From an uncultured Flavobacteriaceae bacterium (GTDB lineage: Bacteria > Bacteroidota > Bacteroidia > Flavobacteriales > Flavobacteriaceae): a DNA stretch of 64,000 nt. The stretch lies in assembly GCA_947500435.1 (NCBI GenBank), contig CANMRV010000004.1, positions 62,001 to 126,000 of the forward strand, in the 5' to 3' direction. This document shows, piece by piece, positions 36,232-45,986 of this stretch. The translations under genes and the position numbers were made by a program. The notes beneath the pieces are model-generated. The model saw nothing but the letters and a program-made list of their open reading frames with translations. It had not been told where the DNA came from and ran no database searches. Within the stretch, counting starts at the first letter, position 1. Each line of letters opens with the position of its first letter.

Positions 36232-37779
36232 ATGCCATCCTGTATGAATAATTTCCTATTTGTTGCTGCTGAAAATGATGCTATTGCCAATTGTAAGGCA
36301 GGAGGAATGGGCGATGTAGTTAGAGATGTTCCAAGACAGATTTCCGATAGAGGCGATAAGGCCCATGTGGTAGTTCCATCCTATTCGCGCTTACATCAAA
36401 ATGGGACTTTCAAAACCAATTTGAATTTCAAACTAAGAGGTATTATCTATACCGCTGAATTATATGAGGTAATCCCAAAGAAAGAATTCAAGAACGTTCA
36501 TCATTATGTAATACATCACCCCGAGATTGAAGCTGGTAGTATTGCCCACATTTACCATGATGACCCTACGGAGCCTTTCTTTACTGATTTCATTAAGTAT
36601 GTGATTTTCTGTACCGCGGTTGCTGAGGCAATAAAAAAGGGTGCTTTTGGCAAGCTTGATGTAGTACACATGCACGACTGGCATTCAAGCCTTGTGCTTT
36701 TCTTAAAACAGTATCACCCGGCCTATAAGGTGCTTAAAAAGATGCGATACGTGTATAGCATCCATAATTTGGCGATACAGGGTATTCGACCTTTTGATGA
36801 TAATTATTCATCAATGAAAAACTGGTTTTCTGAAGTTCCTATTGATTACAAAGGACTTATGGACTACAGATATCAAGATTGCATAAATCTGATGGCTGTG
36901 GGTATTCGTCTTGCTGATGCGGTTCATACAGTATCTCCGTCCTATAAAAAAGATGTTCTTAAGCCAAGTTCACCCCCAGAGTTTATTGGAGGGGAAGGTT
37001 TGGAAAAAGATTTACAACAGGCCGATAATGAAGGGCGATTGCACGGAATTCTAAATGGCTCAAATTACAATAACATTAGGGCAGCGGACAAAGGTCAATT
37101 ATATCGGAATACGGTCAAAGCTTTGTTTAAGTGGCTCCAAGAGGAGTCCAAAAATTACAAGGCTGATTTTCTTGCGCATACCGGGGAAAAGGTGATGAAA
37201 TATGTTGACGACCGCCCTAAGTTTATTGTTTCGAGCGTGGCGCGTCTAACGGAACAAAAGTTTTATTTCTTTAAGCGTTCTCCTGAGGCCTTTGTTGAAA
37301 TTCTAAAGAAATTGGATAAGATTGATGGAATTTTTATGCTCCTGGGAACCGGTGCTCCCGAGTACGAGGAAATGTTTCGTCAAATGAGCTACGACCATCA
37401 TAACTTCATATTTACAAACGGCCAATCAGAAGATCTTATCGATTCCATTTACCTTGAATCAGATCTTTATTTCATGCCTAGTCTTTTTGAACCATGCGGA
37501 ATAAGCCAAATGTTGGCAATGCGTAATGGAAACCCTTGTTTGGTTCATCATACAGGAGGGCTTATCGATACCGTCAAACCTATGAAAACAGGTTTCGCCT
37601 TTGATGGAAAAACTTATGATGAAAAAATCAGCAATATGTTGAAGGCTTTTGATGAGGTTATTGCGATTTACCAGAACGACAAGCCGACATGGAAAAAGAT
37701 TCAGTCCAATGCGAAAAAGGCCCGTTTTACTTGGCAGAAATTTGTAGATGAATACTACAAAGTGCTCTATTTGCTGTAA
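36232..37779 (+). CDS. Glycogen synthase-like glycosyltransferase (GT5 family), divergent
   Basis: 515 residues. The GT5 N-terminal loop is KAGGMGDVVRDVP where most GlgA have KTGGLADV. The first domain holds DVVHMHDWHSSLV and YSIHNLAIQGIRPFD, the second ARLTEQKFYFF (usual form SRLTEQKG) and the catalytic-region SLFEPCGISQMLAMRNGNP with HTGGLIDTV. The usual NGID segment reads NGSNYNN. It probably transfers glucose from a nucleotide sugar, but the substituted donor-loop residues mean that activity, donor or product could differ. No glgB or glgC is adjacent. An alternative ATG (36244) would shorten the protein by four residues. Confidence 0.8.
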   Translation: MPSCMNNFLFVAAENDAIANCKAGGMGDVVRDVPRQISDRGDKAHVVVPSYSRLHQNGTFKTNLNFKLRGIIYTAELYEVIPKKEFKNVHHYVIHHPEIEAGSIAHIYHDDPTEPFFTDFIKYVIFCTAVAEAIKKGAFGKLDVVHMHDWHSSLVLFLKQYHPAYKVLKKMRYVYSIHNLAIQGIRPFDDNYSSMKNWFSEVPIDYKGLMDYRYQDCINLMAVGIRLADAVHTVSPSYKKDVLKPSSPPEFIGGEGLEKDLQQADNEGRLHGILNGSNYNNIRAADKGQLYRNTVKALFKWLQEESKNYKADFLAHTGEKVMKYVDDRPKFIVSSVARLTEQKFYFFKRSPEAFVEILKKLDKIDGIFMLLGTGAPEYEEMFRQMSYDHHNFIFTNGQSEDLIDSIYLESDLYFMPSLFEPCGISQMLAMRNGNPCLVHHTGGLIDTVKPMKTGFAFDGKTYDEKISNMLKAFDEVIAIYQNDKPTWKKIQSNAKKARFTWQKFVDEYYKVLYLL

Positions 37780-37844
37780 GAAGATTTCAGAGGTTCGACT
37801 AAGGCAAAATATCGGTTAATTAATCTACAAATAGGAGCAAGTAA

Positions 37845-37875
37845 TTGTTAACGTGCCTTGTTTTTCTTAAATTTG
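37845..37875 (+). promoter_or_regulatory. Promoter of gltA
   Basis: TTG at 37845-37847, a 20-base spacer and TAAATTTG at 37868-37875 fit the Bacteroidota consensus. The -7 element ends 32 bases before the gltA ATG. Confidence 0.65.
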
Positions 37876-37907
37876 TAATTCACTCTAATTTATAGCAATA
37901 CATACGA

Positions 37908-39194
37908 ATGTCAGACAAAGCAACTCTAGAATATAACGGTCAGAAATACGAATTCCCAGTCATTACAGGCTCTGAAGATGAGCATGCGATTGACATCAAA
38001 ACTTTACGTGGTGCCACCGGAGGTTTAACTACCATAGACCCAGGTTATAAAAACACAGGCTCCTGTGAAAGTGCCATTACTTTTTTAGATGGGGAAAAAG
38101 GTATTTTGCGCTACCGTGGCTATTCGATTGAGGAATTAGCTGAAAAAGCTGATTTTTTGGAGGTGTGTTATTTATTGATTTTCGGGGAATTACCAAACAA
38201 GGAGCAGCTAAGTGCTTTTCATATTGACATTAAGAACGAATCTCACGTTGATGAAGAGATGAAAAAGATTTTGGATGCTTTTCCAAAATCGGCACATCCA
38301 ATGGGAGTGCTTTCTTCTTTGACCAGCGCATTGATTGCTTTTAATCCGGTATCCGTTAATGTAACATCGGCTGATGAAATGTATGGAGCTATTGTGCGCA
38401 TATTGGCTAAATTTCCAGTATTGGTGGCATGGACAATGAGAAAACAAAAAGGCCTGCCGTTGGATTATGGTGATGATAGTTTAGGTTATGTTGAGAACAT
38501 TCATAAAATGATGTTCAATAAGCCAAGTAAGGAATATGTAAAGAATGAAATTGTAATTGAAGCACTAGATAAACTTTTGATTTTACATGCTGATCATGAG
38601 CAGAACTGTTCGACATCAACGGTGCGTATTGTTGGTTCATCGCACGCTGGTTTATTCGCTTCGCTTTCTGCGGGAATTTCAGCCCTTTGGGGCCCACTTC
38701 ATGGGGGTGCTAATCAAGCTGTACTTGAAATGTTGGAAGCAATTGTCTCCGACGGAGGTGATACAAAAAAATATATGGCTAAAGCCAAAGATAAAAGTGA
38801 TCCGTTTCGCTTAATGGGCTTTGGACACCGTGTCTACAAAAACTTTGACCCAAGAGCAAAAATTATCAAAAAAGCAGCTGATGAGATTCTAGCTGATCTT
38901 GGAATTGAAGACCCCATTTTGGACGTGGCTAAAGGACTTGAAAAAGAGGCTTTGGAAGATCAATATTTTGTTGATAGAAAATTATACCCAAATGTAGATT
39001 TCTATTCCGGAGTTATTTATAGAGCCCTGGGTATTCCGACAGAAATGTTTACTGTAATGTTTGCCTTAGGAAGGTTACCAGGTTGGATTGCGCAATGGAG
39101 AGAAATGAGACTTCGCAACGAACCAATTGGTCGTCCAAGACAGGTATATATCGGAGAGAATAGCAGACCTTTTGTCGACGTTGACCTGAGGTAG
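37908..39194 (+). CDS. gltA: Citrate synthase
   Basis: 428 residues, the length of the type II (hexameric, NADH-sensitive type) enzymes. It condenses oxaloacetate and acetyl-CoA in the TCA cycle. Active-site segments are the His in GSSHAGLFASLSAGI, the His in LMGFGHRVYKNFDPRAK and the Asp in NVDFYSGVIYRALG. The N-terminal small beta domain (ATLEYNGQKYEFPVITGSE) is present. It has a recognisable promoter and terminator and so is monocistronic. Confidence 0.97.
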   Translation: MSDKATLEYNGQKYEFPVITGSEDEHAIDIKTLRGATGGLTTIDPGYKNTGSCESAITFLDGEKGILRYRGYSIEELAEKADFLEVCYLLIFGELPNKEQLSAFHIDIKNESHVDEEMKKILDAFPKSAHPMGVLSSLTSALIAFNPVSVNVTSADEMYGAIVRILAKFPVLVAWTMRKQKGLPLDYGDDSLGYVENIHKMMFNKPSKEYVKNEIVIEALDKLLILHADHEQNCSTSTVRIVGSSHAGLFASLSAGISALWGPLHGGANQAVLEMLEAIVSDGGDTKKYMAKAKDKSDPFRLMGFGHRVYKNFDPRAKIIKKAADEILADLGIEDPILDVAKGLEKEALEDQYFVDRKLYPNVDFYSGVIYRALGIPTEMFTVMFALGRLPGWIAQWREMRLRNEPIGRPRQVYIGENSRPFVDVDLR

Positions 39195-39217
39195 ATTGCT
39201 ACCTTTCAAAAAAAAAC

Positions 39218-39254
39218 AAAAAAGCTCTTTTAAATTTTAAAGGAGCTTTTTTTT
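39218..39254 (+). terminator. Rho-independent terminator after gltA
   Basis: Arms AAAAAAGCTCTTTTAAA and TTTAAAGGAGCTTTTTT pair along their length with one G-U, ending in a run of T. Confidence 0.85.
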
Positions 39255-39288
39255 GATACTAATTTGAAGTAAAGTAAAAAGTTGCATA

Positions 39289-40200
39289 ATGCTAAATTTG
39301 AATGTAAAAGATGAAGTTGCGCCGCTTAAAGCTGTAGTTCTGGGAACCGCAAAAAGTTGTGGTCCGACTCCTAAACCTGAAGAGGCTTACGACCCAAAAT
39401 CCTTGGAACATATCTTAGCTGGAACCTATCCGAAAGAAGAAGATATGATAAAGGAAATGGATGCTTTTGCAGCTGTTTTTAAAAAGTATGATGTTGCCGT
39501 TTTTCGACCAGAAGTTTTAGAAGATTGCAATCAGATTTTTTCTAGGGATATCGCTTTCGTCATAGAAAACAAATTGATAAAGGCGAATATACTTCCTGAA
39601 CGTGAAAAAGAGTTTGAGGCCATATTGCATGTTTTGGAATATATTGATCCCGAACATATTGTTCATGCACCAGAAGAGGTACATGTAGAAGGAGGAGATG
39701 TAATGCCTTGGAACGATTATATTTTTGTTGGAACCTATACGGCGCCCGACTACCCAGATTGGATTACTGCGCGTACCAATAAGGAAGCCGTAGAGTTTCT
39801 AAAAGAGCAATTCCCACATAAAAAAGTAAAAGCTTTTGAACTTCGAAAATCAAAGAACGCAAGAGAAAATGCATTGCATTTAGACTGTTGTTTTCAGCCT
39901 TTAGGAAAGGGTAAAGCTATTTTACATAAAAACGGTTTTTTGGTAGCAGAGGAATATGATTGGTTGGTGGATTTTTTTGGAAAAGAAAATATCTTTGAAA
40001 TAACTTCTGATGAGATGTACAATATGTTCAGTAATGTATTTTCAATTTCACCCAAAGTTGTCGTTTCAGAACAAAATTTTACAAGATTGAACAACTGGCT
40101 TAGAGCACAAGGTTTTACCGTCGAGGAGATTCCGTATGCAGAAATTGCCAAACAAGAAGGTTTATTACGTTGTAGTACATTACCATTAGTAAGAGAATAA
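39289..40200 (+). CDS. Amidinotransferase/DDAH-like hydrolase
   Basis: 303 residues of the guanidine-modifying superfamily (pentein fold). Seen are CNQIFSRDIAFVIENK, EVHVEGGDVMPWNDYIFVG (acidic residues of the active site), ENALHLDCCFQPLGKGKAI (catalytic His) and the C-terminal LLRCSTLPLVRE (catalytic Cys near residue 295). Such enzymes hydrolyse or transfer guanidino groups of arginine-like compounds (dimethylarginine dimethylaminohydrolase, arginine deiminase, amidinotransferase); which reaction applies is not clear. It lies 10 bases from the CtlX-like gene, so the two probably act on related substrates. Confidence 0.85.
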   Translation: MLNLNVKDEVAPLKAVVLGTAKSCGPTPKPEEAYDPKSLEHILAGTYPKEEDMIKEMDAFAAVFKKYDVAVFRPEVLEDCNQIFSRDIAFVIENKLIKANILPEREKEFEAILHVLEYIDPEHIVHAPEEVHVEGGDVMPWNDYIFVGTYTAPDYPDWITARTNKEAVEFLKEQFPHKKVKAFELRKSKNARENALHLDCCFQPLGKGKAILHKNGFLVAEEYDWLVDFFGKENIFEITSDEMYNMFSNVFSISPKVVVSEQNFTRLNNWLRAQGFTVEEIPYAEIAKQEGLLRCSTLPLVRE

Positions 40201-40210
40201 TAGGAAAATT

Positions 40211-41140
40211 ATGCAGGTCACAAATACCATTTTAATGATTCGGCCGGTCAACTTTCGCATGAACGAACAGACCGCAGTAAATAACTATTTTCAGGAAGAA
40301 ATTGATGGCTCTAGTACCGCCATCAATCAAAGGGCTCAAGAAGAGTTCGATGCTTTTGTAGAGGTCCTGAGAGCGAAAGGTGTAAATGTTATTGTTGTTG
40401 ATGATACTGTTGAACCTGATACTCCCGACTCGATATTTCCTAACAATTGGGTATCCTTTCACAAGAATGGTACGGTGGGATTATATCCTATGTTTGCTGA
40501 GAATAGAAGAAATGAGCGAAGAGAAGATATTCTAGATCGACTGGAGAGCGAAGGTTTTCAAATAGAAAATATTATGGACTATACTTCAGCTGAGGAGCAG
40601 AATCTTTATTTAGAGGGAACAGGAAGCCTTTTAGTGGATCGTGTAAATCAAATAGTGTATTGTGCCCTTTCAGCTCGTGCCGAAGAAGAATTGATTATTG
40701 AGTTTTGTGAGGATTTCGATTGTCTACCAGTAATATTTACGGCAAATCAAACCGTCGATGGGAAACGACTTCCTATTTACCACACCAATGTGATGATGTG
40801 CTTAGCGGAGACCTTTTCTGTTATTTGTTTAGATACCATAGACGATAAAAAAGAAAAGAAAAACGTAGTACACCAACTAAAAGAAAGTGGCAAAGAGATT
40901 ATCAGTATTAACGAAGAACAAATGCATCACTTTGCCGGTAATATGCTCCAAGTTTTAGGAGCCGATGAGAAACGGTACTTGGTGATGAGCTCGCAGGCCT
41001 ATGATAGTTTGGATTCATCTCAAGTTTCATCCATAGAAAAGCATTGTGAAATTCTTCATAGTTCTTTGAAAACCATAGAGACTTGTGGAGGCGGTAGTGC
41101 CCGCTGTATGATGGCCGAAGTGTTTTTGCCCAAGGCATAG
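40211..41140 (+). CDS. ctlX: CtlX-like citrulline/arginine deiminase-related hydrolase
   Basis: 309 residues of the pentein superfamily. Typical segments are ILMIRPVNFRMNEQTAVNNY, DSIFPNNWVSFHKNGTVGLY, ENRRNERREDIL, LEGTGSLLVDR, the His in YHTNVMMCLAETFSVI, and the C-terminal Cys in GGGSARCMMAEVFLP. These are characteristic of the arginine-deiminase-related family that includes CtlX, a citrulline-utilisation hydrolase of Bacteroidota. Released ammonia could feed nitrogen metabolism. It follows the other amidinohydrolase in the same transcript. The symbol rests on family resemblance only. Confidence 0.8.
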   Translation: MQVTNTILMIRPVNFRMNEQTAVNNYFQEEIDGSSTAINQRAQEEFDAFVEVLRAKGVNVIVVDDTVEPDTPDSIFPNNWVSFHKNGTVGLYPMFAENRRNERREDILDRLESEGFQIENIMDYTSAEEQNLYLEGTGSLLVDRVNQIVYCALSARAEEELIIEFCEDFDCLPVIFTANQTVDGKRLPIYHTNVMMCLAETFSVICLDTIDDKKEKKNVVHQLKESGKEIISINEEQMHHFAGNMLQVLGADEKRYLVMSSQAYDSLDSSQVSSIEKHCEILHSSLKTIETCGGGSARCMMAEVFLPKA

Positions 41141-41191
41141 AATCACAATAAGGCATATCTGTTTTCCGTTATTTATAGGAAGTCCTATCCT

Positions 41192-42319
41192 ATGAAACCT
41201 ATCTATTTCATTTTAATGCTCCTCTTGCTCATCTCATGTTCTAAGGATGATAATTCAAAAGAAGAACGGGAGCAAGACGCCGAAACCCGTTCATTTTATA
41301 TGGGTTTTACGGCGTTTCCATATGACCTTACCATTGAAGCGCAGTTAGATACTTATCAGAAGGTCGCCGGTAGTAGTGATATCTTTTTGACCCATTTGGA
41401 CCATGGTGTACCTTGGAATGAAGCTTTGAATGATTTACCTTTCCCGACTGAAGTTCAAAATACTTTAGATGCAACTAAAAATGGTTTGGCACCCAATACA
41501 AAAATCTTGCTGACCGCTACACCAACGGATCAGCTAAGAAAAAGCTTGAATGGCTATTGGAACAACGATGGTAGTCATCAACCTTTACCTGTCTTCTGGC
41601 AGGGTAAGACTTTTGACGATCCCGATGTTGTTTCCGCATATATCAAATATTGTAAGCGGGTCATTGATGTTGTCCAACCTGATTACTTTGCATACGGAAT
41701 AGAAACAAATGCAGCTTTTAAAAAAGATGATGCTGGCTTTGCAAATTTCTTGAGTTTAGCTGAAACTGTCTATTCAAGCTTAAAAGCCGATTATCCAAAC
41801 CTTCCAATTTTTCTGACACTTCAGGATCGCTCTTTCGAAAATACACATCAAGAACTTCTTGAGACTTCAAAAATGCTACTCCAGCATTCGGACTATATCG
41901 CTATGAGTTCTTACCCGTTTTTAGATTATAACAACTTACAAAGAGATGCTGACCCTGAATTGTTTGAAGATAACTGGTTACAAGATTTTAGAAATCTAGA
42001 TTCTTCAAAACCCTTTGCAATTTCCGAAACCGGATTTTGTGCCGAGGATTTGATTATTCCCAACCTAGGAGTAAATGTCAAAGCTTCCGAGACATGGCAG
42101 AATGAGTATATGACCAAACTATTTAATAACGCCAATAATCTCGATGCTGAATTTGTGGCCTGGTTCATTTTTAGGGATTATGATCAGCTTTATGATAAAA
42201 CCCAGAATCCACCTGATATTTTGAAAGTATGGCGCGATAATGGGCTTTTAGATGGAGCTGGCAACCAGCGTCTGGCACATCAAACTTGGCAAGACTGGAA
42301 AGCTTTGGAAAAAATGTAG
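41192..42319 (+). CDS. Lipoprotein with glycoside-hydrolase-like TIM barrel
   Basis: 375 residues with a lipoprotein signal LLLLISCSKDD (Cys16). The body looks like a (beta/alpha)8 barrel: FYMGFTAFPYDLTIEAQLDT, HLDHGVPWNEALND, DYFAYGIETNAAF (a possible acid/base Glu after the fourth strand), YIAMSSYPFLDY and FAISETGFCAED (a possible nucleophile Glu). This order is like clan GH-A enzymes, but I cannot assign a GH family. It is exported and membrane-anchored. It is convergent with the TonB receptor gene, with only 13 bases between stops. Confidence 0.6.
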   Translation: MKPIYFILMLLLLISCSKDDNSKEEREQDAETRSFYMGFTAFPYDLTIEAQLDTYQKVAGSSDIFLTHLDHGVPWNEALNDLPFPTEVQNTLDATKNGLAPNTKILLTATPTDQLRKSLNGYWNNDGSHQPLPVFWQGKTFDDPDVVSAYIKYCKRVIDVVQPDYFAYGIETNAAFKKDDAGFANFLSLAETVYSSLKADYPNLPIFLTLQDRSFENTHQELLETSKMLLQHSDYIAMSSYPFLDYNNLQRDADPELFEDNWLQDFRNLDSSKPFAISETGFCAEDLIIPNLGVNVKASETWQNEYMTKLFNNANNLDAEFVAWFIFRDYDQLYDKTQNPPDILKVWRDNGLLDGAGNQRLAHQTWQDWKALEKM

Positions 42320-42332
42320 CTTACTAGAATTC

Positions 42333-44723
42333 CTATAGTCTATTATTTTCTTCATCTCCTGAGGATTTACCCTTGTAATTTGTCTTTTTAAGTTTTCCAA
42401 AGTTATAGGTAGCTATGAATCGAAAATTTTGGGTATTATATATCCGGTCAAAAAGAATTTGTGTTTCCCCTAAACTGTAATTACCATCTGGTTTGTTGGT
42501 ATGAAATATATCATTCGCCACTACCTGCAGCTTCAGAGACTTGTTCAAAAACTCTTTCTCAATTCCTATGGTTATATCCGCTTGATTTTTTCGGAAGTAG
42601 ATTCCATCATACCGGTTACTTAAGTACCATGCCAGTAGCTGTATTTTGAAGCCTTCTGAAATGTTGAATTTGTTGTTGGTATATAAATAGGCTTGCGGTC
42701 TTGTTTCTTTAAACCCAAATGATGAGCGTGTGTCAACAAGTTTGCTGTAACTAGCGGTAATCGTATTCGTTGAAGTCCACCAATTGGTATTTATAGGTAA
42801 AGACAGACTCGCAAAAATATTATGTTCCTTATCACTATTCAGCCTTTGAAGAATGTAGCTTTTTGGATTTTCACCTTGCACAGCTCCACCTGTTATCGGG
42901 TCTATGGTGTGTGTATAGCCCAATTTAACGGTTAGCTTTTTCAAATTTGCGCCGAATTCAAAAGCATGAATCTTTTCGGGAACAATGTTTGGATTTCCTT
43001 GTATCGAAGTAAATGCATCTTGATAAACTATTGTAGGGTTCAAAGATTGATATCGCGGTCTAGATATACGTGAGGAATAGGAAGCAAACAAAGATTTTTC
43101 CTCATCTATTGAGGTGTTTATTGACAGATTCGGAAATAGATTAAGGTAATTTTTTCCTAGTAAAGCACTGTTTGAAGTATCTGAACTTAAGTTGTAGGAT
43201 GTATATTCTGTTCGGAGCCCGATAGAATAGTTGAACTTATCTTGAACAGTTTTTCTATAATTAACATAAGCTCCGTAGATGGATTCGTTGTATTCAAAAT
43301 CTCGGGACAGATTTTCATCGAAAATGAATTCCCCATTTTTAGGGGAAATCAAAAACTGTGAAGAAGAAATATTTGAAACTTGGCCCAGTTTTAATCCCAT
43401 TTCTAACTGGCTTTGATTTGAAAAGGCCTTGGTATAGTCGCTTTGTAGGCTTAAAATTGGAATGTTACGTTTCACCAAATTCTTTAAAGCACGACTTGTC
43501 ACTTGATTTTCTGTACTGGATTTTTCCTCAATAAGGTCATCTATTGCTGTGTCGTTCAAAGAATATTGCCCTCCCAAATAAATGGAAGAACCAAGGGTAC
43601 CAAGGGACTTTGAAAAATTGAGAGCAAAGGAATGTTGTCTGGTCAAATCGTCTTTATTCACAATGCTTTCAAAGTCTTCCATTTCAGTATTTAAAACTAT
43701 GGTATTATTACTCGTTTCGGTACCTCCTAAATCATTGCTGAGACCATTGTAGGAGATAGATAGATAGCTATCTTCGCTAAAATTATACTGCGCTCCAAGG
43801 CCATAGTTGGCAAAATATTTTTCTTTCCATTTCCAATCCGTGGTAATATCGGAACTGAAAAAATCGTCCTCGCCAGATCTATTTCTGGTCGTATTGAGGA
43901 TAAATCGAGACATCCCTAGGTCCACTCCATAGTTTCCTCTAATCGACATTTTTTTCTTTCGGTAATCCAAACTGAGATTTGTATTTGATATAGGTGAAGC
44001 AAAATCGGATATCGTAACATTCTGCTGCAGTAACCCTTTAATTCCTTCTAAAGCCTTTTTGATGGTAACAATGTTTATGACCGCCTCACCTTCGGCATCA
44101 TACTTGGCAGAGGGATTGGTAATGATATCAATACTTTTGATTTCTGAAGGTTGAATATTGGAAAGTTGCTCGTTAAGTATGCGTTGTCCGTTGAGGTAAA
44201 TTATAGCTGTACCCTTGCCAAAAATAGATATGCCCTCGTCTTCTACGATAACGTTAGGAGACCTTGATAGTATCTCCTCAACGGACGTGCTTGTGGCCAA
44301 CACTGTGTTCGCAACATTTACTTGAATACTCCCATCACTTTTGGTTTGAATCGGCGGAATATTTGATACCAATACTACTTCATCCAATGCTGTGGTCGCT
44401 TCTGTTATGATAATATTTCCTAAGTCAATATCCGCTTTTCCTTGGTATTCAATAACCTGATAGTAATCTTGGAATTCCAAGGAGGTGAGTTTTAGGAGGA
44501 CTTTTTCCTTATTGACATTGGCAAGCTCAAATTTTCCTTCGAAAAAACTTGTTCCTTTTAGAATGGTAGAATCTTGGAAGGAAACTAGTAACGCATTCCC
44601 CAACATAACTTCATTTCCAGAGTTGATGACATTTCCAGTTATAGATTCTATAGATTGCCCTTTTACGGACGTATAAAGAAATATGAACAACATCAGACTG
44701 ACAAGATTTGAATAGTTTTTCAT
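42333..44723 (-). CDS. TonB-dependent outer-membrane receptor (outer-membrane beta-barrel family)
   Basis: About 796 residues from the ATG at 44723; the open frame begins at 44759, and another ATG is at 44732. I chose 44723 as it gives a good signal peptide (MKNYSNLVSLMLFIFLYTSVKGQ) and a possible -7 box, TACTTTTG, lies at 44752-44745. A carboxypeptidase-regulatory-like domain (residues 25-115) is followed by a plug (VEEILSRSPNVIVEDEGISI, IYLNGQRIL) and a barrel. The domain order matches the OMP_b-brl_3 type of Bacteroidota, whose ligands are usually unknown. Divergent from the histidine kinase gene, which suggests regulation by that pair (inference). Confidence 0.88.
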   Translation of the reverse strand: MKNYSNLVSLMLFIFLYTSVKGQSIESITGNVINSGNEVMLGNALLVSFQDSTILKGTSFFEGKFELANVNKEKVLLKLTSLEFQDYYQVIEYQGKADIDLGNIIITEATTALDEVVLVSNIPPIQTKSDGSIQVNVANTVLATSTSVEEILSRSPNVIVEDEGISIFGKGTAIIYLNGQRILNEQLSNIQPSEIKSIDIITNPSAKYDAEGEAVINIVTIKKALEGIKGLLQQNVTISDFASPISNTNLSLDYRKKKMSIRGNYGVDLGMSRFILNTTRNRSGEDDFFSSDITTDWKWKEKYFANYGLGAQYNFSEDSYLSISYNGLSNDLGGTETSNNTIVLNTEMEDFESIVNKDDLTRQHSFALNFSKSLGTLGSSIYLGGQYSLNDTAIDDLIEEKSSTENQVTSRALKNLVKRNIPILSLQSDYTKAFSNQSQLEMGLKLGQVSNISSSQFLISPKNGEFIFDENLSRDFEYNESIYGAYVNYRKTVQDKFNYSIGLRTEYTSYNLSSDTSNSALLGKNYLNLFPNLSINTSIDEEKSLFASYSSRISRPRYQSLNPTIVYQDAFTSIQGNPNIVPEKIHAFEFGANLKKLTVKLGYTHTIDPITGGAVQGENPKSYILQRLNSDKEHNIFASLSLPINTNWWTSTNTITASYSKLVDTRSSFGFKETRPQAYLYTNNKFNISEGFKIQLLAWYLSNRYDGIYFRKNQADITIGIEKEFLNKSLKLQVVANDIFHTNKPDGNYSLGETQILFDRIYNTQNFRFIATYNFGKLKKTNYKGKSSGDEENNRL

Positions 44724-44918
44724 GGTTTTCATTTTTAACTGAGTCAAAAGTAAAAGCAATAATGACCGATATTTTTAAAAGTAGACCAATGCTATATCTT
44801 GGTCTGCGGATAGATGATTTCGAGTTGATAGTCTATTTAGCGGTATTCGTAGACGAAAATGGGAGTTTGGTATACTTATAGATTTGTGGATGGATTTTAA
44901 GAACTATTTTTATCCCTT

Positions 44919-45986
44919 ATGAACCGTGTATTTACATATTTCAATACTCCATTATTTGGGCACTTGTTTTTCTGGCTGGTAGTCTTCTTATATTTTGTTC
45001 TTGCGGTAAGCAATTGGAGTACATTCGCTAGTAACCGGCATTTATTCGAAACTTACGGGCTTATAGTTATAGCTCAAATGATTACGACATATACTTGTAT
45101 TTATGTGTTAATGCCAAAGTATTTGGATCGTAAAAAAACTGGTCTCTTCATTTTCTGGATGTTGATTTTGTTGATGATGGTATATACATTATACCAAGGC
45201 ATTAAGATGATATATTTTGATGTTGAATACTTTGATTTTTATGATGAAGTCCAAAGAAAGTTTGCGAAGGACTCTTTATTAAAAAGGTTATCCTATTTTT
45301 CGGTTTTCTTAAGTAAATGTATTTTGTATCTAACTCCTACCGCTTTGTTGCTGATGTATCGTTTTTATAGGAACCAGCAGAAACTTCTTAAAATCAATGA
45401 ACAAAAAAAGATAGCAGAGCTAAGTGCATTAAAACAACAATTAAATCCACATTTTTTATTCAATACCTTGAATAATCTATACTCCTTGGCTTTGGAAAAA
45501 TCGGAAAGAACTCCAGAGGTAATTGAAAGACTTTCCGATATGCTTGATTATATGTTATATCGTACTAAAGATAAATTTGTGCTATTGCAGAAGGAGATAG
45601 AACTTATTGAGAATTATCTTGCCCTAGAGAAAATACGCTATGGAAATCGAGTTGCGATTACTTTTGCCTACGAGAAACTAAGTGACATCAAAATAGCGCC
45701 CTTACTCTTATTGACGTTTATCGAAAATGCTTTTAAGCATGGAGTGCGACAAGAATTAAAACAGGCTTCGATTGATATATCTTTGAAACTAGCAGGAGAA
45801 GATATTCTATTTAAGATTAAAAATACCAAGCCTAATTCAGTCACTGAAAGTGAAAATAGGGAAGAAGCTCTGGGACTAAAAAACGTAAAACGTCAATTGG
45901 AACTATTATACCCCAATGCTTATGATTTACAATTGTCAGATGAAGAATCAACATATACGGTACAACTAAAACTGGAACGAAAATGA
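44919..45986 (+). CDS. LytS-type sensor histidine kinase
   Basis: 355 residues. Four hydrophobic segments occupy residues 10-150 with short loops, and no periplasmic sensor domain is seen. The kinase core begins with the phospho-acceptor region LKQQLNPHFLFNTLNNLYSL (His near residue 180) and the ATP-binding N box LLLLTFIENAFKHGVR. The family works with LytTR regulators. It overlaps the response regulator gene by four bases (ATGA), so the two are co-translated. The input signal is unknown. Confidence 0.92.
   Translation: MNRVFTYFNTPLFGHLFFWLVVFLYFVLAVSNWSTFASNRHLFETYGLIVIAQMITTYTCIYVLMPKYLDRKKTGLFIFWMLILLMMVYTLYQGIKMIYFDVEYFDFYDEVQRKFAKDSLLKRLSYFSVFLSKCILYLTPTALLLMYRFYRNQQKLLKINEQKKIAELSALKQQLNPHFLFNTLNNLYSLALEKSERTPEVIERLSDMLDYMLYRTKDKFVLLQKEIELIENYLALEKIRYGNRVAITFAYEKLSDIKIAPLLLLTFIENAFKHGVRQELKQASIDISLKLAGEDILFKIKNTKPNSVTESENREEALGLKNVKRQLELLYPNAYDLQLSDEESTYTVQLKLERK

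Noticed and set aside
44866..44886. TTTG and TAGATTTG before the LytS kinase gene
   Set aside because: The -7 word is good, but the TTTG lies only nine bases away, far too close for the usual 19-21 base spacer, so I did not list it as a promoter.
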